A stretch of 24,950 bases of DNA. Origin: Cyclostephanos tholiformis. Taxonomy: Eukaryota; Bacillariophyta; Thalassiosirophyceae; Thalassiosirales; Thalassiosiraceae. Below, one piece after another: positions 1-6,079 of this stretch (positions within the stretch are counted from its first letter, which is position 1; the number at the start of each line of letters is the position of its first letter). The notes under the pieces are model-generated. The model saw only the letters and a list, made by a program, of their open reading frames with translations, was not told the origin of the DNA and did no database searches. The stretch lies in the NCBI GenBank assembly GCA_036939975.1, contig JALLPB010000081.1, positions 1-24,950 of the forward strand, in the 5' to 3' direction. The translations under genes were made by a program, and so were the position numbers.

Positions 1-106
1 AATTGTTACAAGCAGTACATGTCATCGTTGGGATACAATGTCCGGACTACGGGATTGGGCGTTACTATTGTTGAACCACTGGAGGATGGAGAACCAGAGG
101 ATCTCA
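1..106 (+). CDS. 3' part of an exon from a gene entering at the left edge
   Basis: Frame 1 is open from the first base and reads about 35 residues (core GYNVRTTGLGVTIVEPL, then an acidic DGEPEDL). It meets a good splice donor, GTGAGTATG, at 107-115, with the exon ending at 106 in phase 1. If unspliced, the frame would continue into A/T-rich sequence and end at 225, where the protein becomes Phe/Tyr/Lys-rich and non-protein-like, so splicing is the better reading. There is no family I recognise. An ATG at 19 exists, but the frame is open upstream of it, so this is probably an internal exon. No matching acceptor exon was identified in the following 400 bp. Confidence 0.35.
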
Positions 107-496
107 GTGAGTATGTTTGTTTTCCGACTTACTTTTATAAATTGAAGAAACACTTTCCAAAGCTAATTTTTACACTAACCCACTACAAACCCAATTTTTT
201 TTGGTACCATATGCAATACTATTAGATATTAGTTTTTTCCTGTCACATCCTTGCACCTTAGCTATTTCTTAAACCGCGGTATCTACGGTACTTACATGCC
301 AACCTTCTGAGGTTGTTGAGGGAAACTACATACAAAACTACCGTAGAAGCTGGGGCATAAGAGACGCATGACAATTCCTTTTTTCTTAGATAATTAGCCC
401 CCTTTATGTACGCATTGGTGGCTCCCCATCTTGCTTCTCCTGATCTGCTATGTCTAGGCCTTGGTAATTCTTGCATTGAGGAGGGCTTTCCGATGA
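107..496. other. Gene-poor stretch, mostly intron or intergenic
   Basis: After the donor at 107 the sequence turns A/T-rich with T and A runs. No frame shows a protein-like reading longer than about 60 residues that resembles a family. The minus-strand frame at 258-560 overlaps the small plus-strand ORF that follows and has no recognisable motif. I see no RNA gene here. Confidence 0.4.
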
Positions 497-787
497 TCCC
501 CTGTATGCCCTGGTTGGGCCTGGGATGGCAAACACAAAAGTGAGGGGCCACAACCCCCACAACCAGCCACCATGGATGCCTCCTCTTGCAGCCTCAGGCA
601 GTGCAGCATGTGCACCAATACTGATGTGAGGTGCAAGATGTGTGGCACCGCCTTCTGTGTGAAAAGCCCAACATCACTTGTTCTGGCATCCGTTGCCGTC
701 ACATCAAAGCCGAGCAAGCTGTCAAGAAAGACAGCCTTGGCAAAGAAGAAGCCTGCCTCCCAAGATCTGCCTCCCATTAATAAATAA
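497..787 (+). CDS. Small ORF with a cysteine-knuckle motif, possible transposase remnant
   Basis: The frame opens at 497 after a TGA at 494-496; the first ATG is at 572, giving 71 residues. The notable part is a C-x2-C-x6-C-x2-C-x4-C arrangement (CSMCTNTDVRCKMCG...FC), followed by a lysine-rich tail. The stop TAA (785-787) overlaps an AATAAA-like signal in an A/T-rich stretch, which would suit a 3' end. Cysteine-rich C-terminal domains of this spacing occur in piggyBac-type transposases, but no DDE core is visible upstream, so this would be only a decayed end. It could equally be a chance ORF. Confidence 0.2.
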   Translation, partial: SPVCPGWAWDGKHKSEGPQPPQPATMDASSCSLRQCSMCTNTDVRCKMCGTAFCVKSPTSLVLASVAVTSKPSKLSRKTALAKKKPASQDLPPINK

Positions 788-1135
788 AAAAATAATAATT
801 TATTTAATTTAATACATAATATATTCGCCGTATCCCCCCTCCCCTCAGTCCTTGTGCTCTCCCTCCTCATCCTTGCTGTACTCCCCCCCTCTTCATTGCT
901 GTTGAACATAATGGTGTTGAAGGGAGATCTTCAAGCTCTCCTAAAGATGTACATACTCATGGAGGAACATCAAAGATACATCATGAATATGTACCAACAC
1001 CTGTAGAATCCTACAGGACACATCTCACCCCTCTGCTTTGGATAGGGTGATCCACTTCATTTTTAGACCGTAAACTAAGCTCATAATTTTCTTTTCCCGA
1101 CCTGAACTACCTGTAACTCATTTCCACTCGTTTAT
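788..1135. other. Intergenic stretch with no gene seen
   Basis: An A/T-rich segment (788-825) gives way to a C/T-rich segment and then mixed sequence. A 32-residue ORF starts at ATG 911 but has no support. The arms CCTGTAG (1000-1006) and CTACAGG (1011-1017) form a small perfect hairpin with a 4-nt loop. Nothing else is recognised. Confidence 0.4.
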
Positions 1136-1665
1136 TCACTTCAGGGGAAGAGTTATCCACCCGCCTAAGTCAGCCTCTGCCTCTGCCTCTGCCTCTGCCT
1201 CTGACTCCTCTAGAGCAGCCGCCTCGGCAAAGGTTTTCATTACTTTCATCGTCTCCTTTTCCCACGTGATTGAATTGTCGCCCGTGCGACAGAGTCATCG
1301 TTGCTTTTCCTCCCCTTAAAATCGTATTCCTTGTCAGGGGAATTAATCGTAGTGCCCTGCTCCCTCCCCTCATCCTCAGATGACTCGAACCCATCCATCG
1401 GATTTGTTGTTCTTAGTTGCATGTCGGCGGCTGATGGGGCATCATCAACCATTGTCAGGGACAATGTTGTGCTTGCACGCATATCCGGACGCACGACAAC
1501 ACGTGGCAGCGGTGTGAATGCGAATGCCATAGCAGCAGTTGTTTGCCCATTTTGGCGACAGGGCTGCATTGGGAACAATCTCCCCCCCCCCTGCGCCACT
1601 CCGAGGGGGTGGGGGGGCACGGACGGTGGTGGCGGCATTGCATTATTGTCATCATCGGCAGCCAT
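1136..1665 (-). pseudogene. Probable frame-shifted gene, unknown function
   Basis: An ATG at 1665 opens a 139-residue frame that starts MAADDDNNAMPPPPS, carries an acidic patch (ESSEDEG) and ends in GKRRR at a TGA (1246-1248). From about 1293 down to 1136 a different minus-strand frame looks more protein-like: DNSITWEKETMKVMKTFAEA, then a Glu-Ala repeat and a hydrophobic end (GGWITLPLK). No GT-AG pair between the two fits a normal intron. A one- or two-base indel near 1265-1293 would join them. I therefore read it as a broken or mis-sequenced gene. The third frame encodes an RG-repeat tail across the same hexanucleotide repeat, so which frame is real is not settled. The function is not recognised. 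Confidence 0.33.
1173..1202. repeat. Hexanucleotide microsatellite, five GCCTCT units
   Basis: There are five perfect tandem copies of GCCTCT on the plus strand (GAGGCA register on minus). It is a multiple of three long, so copy-number change would not shift a frame. On the minus strand it encodes Glu-Ala in one frame and Arg-Gly in another. Confidence 0.9.
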
Positions 1666-2566
1666 TGTTGATTGGGATGAAATATCTTGTTTGTGATGGA
1701 GATTTTATCATAGGATTCACTCACGTAGGAATCATTTCAACATTACTATTTTGCAAAACGAGCTGATTTTTCAATCGCATCTAAAAAAAGCAGTAAAACA
1801 CAACCTGGACCATTTACAGAGAATGCATTTTAATTCAAGAAGATTCTGTCACAGACCCCCAGACCCTTATACATCTGAGAAGCTGAGACTCTCCTCTATC
1901 TACAGATATAATAACATCCTAATGGTCTCACTGGTATTTTCCTAATTAAAACATGTCAAAGTCTAGGTATTGTTTTTTTGTGGTCAATTTTTGCTATACC
2001 GAAAACTCACCGAGAAAGAGATAAAACATACAAAGACAGACTACTATGACACTCAAAAAGCAAACATATGTAGGAATAAGTTACAAATCGAGAAGATCGC
2101 CCCTGCACTATGTACAGATTTCTCGCAAATAACCACGTGATAGTCTTACTGCATGTTCTTCGGTAATAATAGAATGAGAGAAATAATTGTAACGACATTG
2201 ATTCTTCTCTCCTTTTTAGTGATGGTGTCTGTTGGATTCTTTCCAAAAAACTTTTCCCCTGAAACCACAAGTTGCCCATAACAGCTTCTTCTCACTTTTG
2301 CCCTTGCTTAACTGCTTACCGTAGGATACGCATTTTTGGTAATATACAGTTTAAGTCAATCGCAAGAAAGGAGTATCGCTATGTACTCCAAAGTTCTCTT
2401 TTCTTAACGAATCCTACGTATGCAACCATTTTAAATAGCATAGTCGTTCTCCTCCTGAGAAGACGATTCCAACGATATGTGGGTTGACTGGGTTCAAAGT
2501 ACGCTAACCACCACCACTAACAAACCAAAAAAATACTAACAAAAACTACGATACAACTTGTATACA
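1666..2566. other. About 900 bp intergenic, between divergent genes
   Basis: This lies between the minus-strand ATG at 1665 and the plus-strand ATG at 2567, so it would carry both promoters if both genes are real. No frame gives a convincing protein. The last 75 bases before 2567 are rich in A and C and poor in G (repeated ACC, CTAAC and AAC), like a 5' leader. A similar leader precedes the ATG at 5059. I saw no TATA element worth naming. Confidence 0.4.
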
Positions 2567-3220
2567 ATGGCGGCCGCCCCCAACGCCCTGCAGCCTGTTG
2601 CCTGGGAGTGTGGCAACTGTGCTCACACCAACGAGGGCACCGAGCCGGGACCGTGCGTTGGGTGTGCTGCCCCCGAGCCAGTCCGCTACCTGATTTGGAG
2701 GCGGCCTGGCGGAAGCCAAGCCCCGACCGCCATCAGCGCACAAGTCAACCGCCCGCTGCAGTATTCCCTGTCAATTGCCGCCGCTCGTGAACCTTTTCCT
2801 GCAGCCCCGCACCGAGCTGATATTGTTGCTTCGTTGATTGGGAGTATCGTTGACATTGTTGGGATCCGGGCGAAAAATCATGGTCGAAGTTGTGCGAGAC
2901 ATGATTGTTGCGGGAATCAAGTTGAGAGGGGTGTGAAAGTGAAGGTTCTAAAAGAAAGGATGAGATACAGGGGGGATGAAGAGGACGACGTGTTAGCGGT
3001 GTATTTGTTGGTCGGCGGGGTGGTGGGATGCAAGGTGGGGTTCCTCTCGCAAGCTCTAGCTTCTAGGAGGGCGGATGATTACGATGGTCTAATAATTCGC
3101 GTGCTCGAAGTGTATAACGAGCGCTGCACGAGCGTCGTTAAGAGGAATAAAGTTTATCGGAATGACGGCTGCGCAATGGGAAAGATTCTTGGTGATCGTA
3201 AGTGTCTAGAATTTAGTTGA
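2567..3220 (+). CDS. RanBP2-type zinc-finger protein, unknown function, possibly truncated
   Basis: The protein starts MAAAPNALQPVAWECGNC. The preceding TTG (2558) is in frame, but ATG 2567 is the sensible start. Residues about 13-36 form a RanBP2-type zinc finger: W-x-C-x2-C, then an Asn (HTNEG), then C-x2-C (CVGC). Such fingers usually bind single-stranded RNA or ubiquitin. Downstream is a compact region with HDCCGNQ, a DDVLAVYLL strand, VGFL, a YDGLIIRVLEVY strand and RNDGC. I have a faint impression of similar regions in diatom hypothetical proteins, but cannot name a family. The frame ends at TGA 3218-3220. A perfect donor GTAAGT (3198-3203) suggests the exon may stop at 3197 in phase 1. 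The stop codon also lies in the proposed end of the adjacent transposon, so the gene may be cut short. The function is not known. Confidence 0.6.
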   Translation: MAAAPNALQPVAWECGNCAHTNEGTEPGPCVGCAAPEPVRYLIWRRPGGSQAPTAISAQVNRPLQYSLSIAAAREPFPAAPHRADIVASLIGSIVDIVGIRAKNHGRSCARHDCCGNQVERGVKVKVLKERMRYRGDEEDDVLAVYLLVGGVVGCKVGFLSQALASRRADDYDGLIIRVLEVYNERCTSVVKRNKVYRNDGCAMGKILGDRKCLEFS

Positions 3221-3223
3221 GAT
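3216..3223 (+). repeat. Candidate left terminal inverted repeat
   Basis: GTTGAGAT lies next to a TA and pairs with the end at 4900-4907 with one mismatch. It includes the TGA stop codon of the upstream zinc-finger ORF. It is short, so chance matching is possible. Confidence 0.35.
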
Positions 3224-3357
3224 TAGTAGAATGATAATATATTAAAGTTAGCAATGAATTGATATTCTGAATAATTATTTAATTTTCGAATACATTATAA
3301 ACTCATTAATTCTTCGATAACTGAGTCCTAAATAATATAATTAGTGTCAACACATTC

Positions 3358-4702
3358 TTACTCCTTAGGTTCTTCTGGGAAATACGAGAAGCCGCTCTTC
3401 CTCCATGCGTTTCGAACCGTCACGTCGGAGATGTCCGCCATCGCGCCAATTATCCACTCGGAAACTTGTTGACGAGATGGGCAGGGAACGATCATGTTAG
3501 TATCCTGCGAAAACATCCACTCGCGATACTGCTTACGGACATTCGCCTTCAGCGATTTGTTATATCCAACATCCACGGGCTGTACCATTCCAGTACAGCC
3601 CGGAGGGATGAACTCCACCTCGACGCCAAGTCGTTGAATCATACCGACGACTCGACCGGTTTTGTGGACCGTGAAGTCATCGAGGAGGATGATGGGGACG
3701 ATCCCACGCGGTACGTTGGCGACGTATGGCGTGAGGATCTCGTCGACCCAATCCACCATGACCTGTTCGTCGAACCAGGCCTTCTCCTGGCAGCGATACG
3801 TGAGCTCTTTTGGAAGCGAAGGGAGCTCACGTCTCGCGATGGTTCCCTTTGGCTTGCCTGTGTTCTCACGACGAAGATGGTTAGAGAAGCAGAATATAAA
3901 ATAATGAACATACTATATTTGCCTCGTCACCTTTAAAAACTACCATCCCTTTCATCTGTCTGCCGCTTGCCGTGAGGCAAGCGGCAAGCGTCACGCGCTT
4001 GCTGTCAGCAGACCCAGTTGGGGTACGCCTGTTAACAGTGCGCACCCCAACGCGCTCAATTGTTTTCCCACTACACATCGCATGGTAGACAGGCGTCTGA
4101 TCCATGTTGATGATGTAGTGGGGTGAGCGATGACTGCCCATAAGGCGGGGGCGGATGTACTCGAGGAATTCGAGCGCTTCGGCCTCGACTTCACGAGGAT
4201 CGCGCTGAGCCATGTGAGTGGCGACGCGATGCGTAAGATTGTTCCGCGCGAGGAACCGGGAGAGACAAACCTTCGCGGCGGGCTCAGAACGATTGCCAAA
4301 TTCTGGCTTCAACTCGTACGCCCTTCTGAGGAGGGTGAATCGATTCACGTCGATTCCCTTCTGCCTCCACTCCTCGATGAAATCGAGAAGCTCCTGTTCG
4401 ATTTCGTCGACGAGACTTGCTGGGCCGCGATGAAGGGCCATCTTGCCAGCCTTGGTGGGGTCCGTTCGAAGCTCTTCGATCTTCTTAGCCCACCTACAAA
4501 TTACAGGAGGGGCAATCTGAACGACATGGGCCGCTTGGGTGAGATTGAGATTGTCCTCCATGCGTAACTTTTGAACAACAGAGAGAATGTTCAATTTCTC
4601 TGCATTCGTGTACCGAGTCCTGCAGCCGGTGAACTGCCCGGACGCATACTTCTCGGTGTGACGGGTGGAGTTGAATCCGCCTGGGTTGTAGACAATCTTC
4701 AT
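3358..4702 (-). CDS. pogo/Tigger-like transposase (DDE_1 superfamily), one intron
   Basis: Two exons, 4702-3931 and 3857-3358, are joined by a 73-bp intron (donor GTGACG, acceptor CACAG) in phase 1, giving 423 residues and stop TAA. The start MKIVYNPGG is chosen because the longer frame up to 4888 begins at TTG and reads a spurious hydrophobic leader. An N-terminal helix-turn-helix (YTNAEKLNILSVVQKL to VICRWAKK) is followed by a CENP-B/Tc5-type second DNA-binding region (SRFLARNNLTHRVAT), then the catalytic core. The acidic triad is visible as IINMDQTPVYH, PIILLDDFTVH and GMVQPVDVGYNKSLK; the last two acids are about 34-35 residues apart. The joined exons read VFKGKPKGTIARREL across the splice, as expected for this family. 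All catalytic positions are present with no internal stop, so it could still be active. It acts in the nucleus by cut-and-paste transposition at TA sites. Confidence 0.85.
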
Positions 4703-4899
4703 GGGCACGGAGGAGGGTATTGGAAGGTGGGGAGGGATGAGAGTGTTGAGGACCGAAATTGAGTTGTGTCGGGGGTTTGTGAGTTCATGTTGTGTACTCA
4801 CAAAACGACGTAGGACCCAATACAAAAAATGGCTCGTAAGAACTGCTGCGCCAAAAACAAGGAAGAAAAACAGGCCGCGTAGGAACAATACAAAAAACT

Positions 4900-4907
4900 A
4901 TTTCAAC
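4900..4907 (-). repeat. Candidate right terminal inverted repeat
   Basis: ATTTCAAC on the plus strand is followed by TA at 4908-4909. It is the partner of the left end at 3216-3223. Including the flanking TA, eight consecutive bases (TTAGTTGA) match exactly in inverted orientation at 3213-3220 and 4903-4910. Confidence 0.35.
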
Positions 4908-5058
4908 TAACTTAGAGCTTTTAGAGTACCTGCTTTCCGATTTTTGTCGTTTTTGATTATACCAAAACTGCGTATTCAACCGTAATGATCAAAAGAAGAT
5001 TGACTGACCAAACTGAAAGACCGATTGCCCAAACCGACCAACCAACCTACTAACCAAC

Positions 5059-5610
5059 ATGAACGACCAACCGATTGACAATGCATCCCCCACAACTAAA
5101 CAAAATCTCCATATCCCCCCATCCATGGCCGCCGACCCTGCCATATCACTGCCGCTGTCAGGAGTTAGCCGCCCCCCCTTTACAGTACGTTAGTAAACAC
5201 CCTAACCGACGATCACACCCAATGGCGTCGCTTTTTCCCCCAGGCAAGAGGCAAAAATGTCTGCCCTTCATGCCCAAGCACGACGCAAGAGGGAAAAATG
5301 TCTGTCCTTCATTCGTGGCATCCGCAAGCATGACATTTGGGCCTATCGGACTAATAGGATCAAGGGCATGCCTTGGACACTGTTTGGCACATCCCTCGTG
5401 GCGTGGCAGGCTTTCGTTCTTGTCCTATTCCTGCTCGTCGAGCCACTGGCGCGATTATTTGGATATGTCAGCTTCATGTACGATTATCTCAATGCTCGCG
5501 GATTCGGTTACATTCTCGAGTCCCTGGTCGTTCAGGATTTATCGATGGGAAAGCGCACGAAGAGTCAGATACGATTGGATTGGCACTCGTTCAACGTGAA
5601 CGTGGGATGA
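5059..5610 (+). CDS. Small spliced gene for a single-pass membrane protein, unknown family
   Basis: An A/C-rich, G-poor leader (about 5000-5058) precedes ATG 5059. Exon 1 (5059-5184, 42 codons, starts MNDQPIDNASPTT) ends in phase 0 at donor GTACGT. The intron holds CTAACC (5202-5207) as a likely branch site and a pyrimidine run before AG. In-frame acceptors are AG at 5249-5250 (exon from 5251, protein 161 residues) or at 5288-5289 (148 residues). The strong CAG at 5241-5243 gives a frame that stops early. Exon 2 reads IRKHDIWAYRTNRIKGMPW, then a hydrophobic helix (about residues 84-105, SLVAWQAFVLVLFLLVEP), then LARLFGYVSFMYDYL and a polar tail ending SFNVNVG at TGA 5608-5610. A further exon at 5691-5765 may replace that end. 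Exon 2 could instead be the second exon of the gene at 2567. No family is recognised. Confidence 0.45.
5244..5334 (+). repeat. Imperfect 41-bp tandem duplication at a splice acceptor
   Basis: Copy 1 is 5244-5284 and copy 2 is 5285-5334. The first 28 bases match except for two substitutions (GCAAGAGG[C/G]AAAAATGTCTG...). The tails match in 10 of 13 positions after a 9-base insertion in copy 2. Copy 1 abuts the acceptor CCCCCAG. The 41-bp offset changes reading frame: copy 1 reads KRQKCLPF in one frame and copy 2 reads KREKCLSF in another. Confidence 0.8.
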
Positions 5611-5690
5611 GCGGGTCGGGATGGACATCGTCATCTACCGTCCATGAGTAGGAATCTGCCCCACCTAGACACGCCTCGATGGGGCGTTAG

Positions 5691-5765
5691 GCATTGGCCG
5701 TGGAGGTGACGGGTGGGAGCGGCCGCGGTGGCGTCATCGAGATCTTGGTACGAGGACATTCTTGA
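5691..5765 (+). other. Candidate third exon of the small membrane-protein gene
   Basis: After CGTTAG (AG 5689-5690), the frame reads ALAVEVTGGSGRGGVIEILV and ends RGHS at TGA 5763-5765. It is in phase 0, and two possible donors at the end of the preceding exon (GTGAACG at 5596 and GTGGGA at 5602) are also phase 0, so either splice is legal. The donors are not strong. The opposite strand also has an open frame here (5734-5952) that reads like protein, so strand is uncertain. Confidence 0.25.
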
Positions 5766-6079
5766 TTCGGAGGAGAAGAACGTAAGGTGACGCAAGGTCG
5801 GCACCGTACGCACTCCATAATACGACTTCATCCTCAACCCTGAATTGTCTCTCGTGACTCCAAAAACTAAGACGTTTATTCGAGTTCGATTTCAATGGGC
5901 CGATATAGCGTGGATGCGGAGTTGGATCTGAAAAAACAATCAATTCAGGCAAGTGAAAGAAAAATGTCTGTCAAAATCTTTTGCTCTCTTGAGGGAATCT
6001 AGTCATGACAATCAATATAGAGATGGTACCCATTGAAACTTTAATTAAATCTATCCTCTTGCGAAAAGAACACACTATA
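5766..6079. other. Short intergenic stretch between convergent genes
   Basis: This is the 3' side of midasin (stop at 6080) facing the small plus-strand gene. No canonical AATAAA is visible downstream of the midasin stop on the minus strand. A minus-strand 72-codon frame (5734-5952) includes FRVEDEVVLWSAYG but lacks support. Confidence 0.35.

Larger units (their letters stand above)
3214..4909. mobile_element. pogo/Tigger-like DDE transposon, apparently intact
   Basis: About 1.7 kb around an intact DDE_1-type transposase gene. Proposed limits are the TA dinucleotides at 3214-3215 and 4908-4909, the target-site duplication expected for the Tc1/mariner/pogo superfamily. Just inside are matching ends: GTTGAGAT (3216-3223) and the reverse complement of ATTTCAAC (4900-4907), 7 of 8 identical. 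The ends are short for this superfamily, so the borders are tentative, while the presence of an element is well supported by the transposase. The 138 bp between the left end and the transposase stop are strongly A/T-rich. No second copy lies in the window. Confidence 0.6.

Noticed and set aside
911..1009. 32-codon ORF with Met-rich helix-like sequence
   Set aside because: It is short with no supporting context, and an overlapping frame is equally open.
2558..2566. Start of the zinc-finger protein at 2558
   Set aside because: The codon there is TTG; ATG at 2567 follows the A/C-rich leader and is the natural start in a eukaryote.
3881..3930. Later donor GTATGT for the transposase intron
   Set aside because: It looks stronger as a donor but adds DEANI to the protein and breaks the VFKGKPKG junction; the GTGACG donor gives the family reading and the right phase.
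4703..4888. Hydrophobic N-terminal extension of the transposase
   Set aside because: The frame begins at TTG rather than ATG, reads like non-coding DNA, and the family-like protein starts at ATG 4702.
5075..5599. 174-codon plus-strand frame
   Set aside because: It begins at ATG and is long, but its sequence lacks family character, and the overlapping frame with the membrane helix has more natural codons and splice fit.
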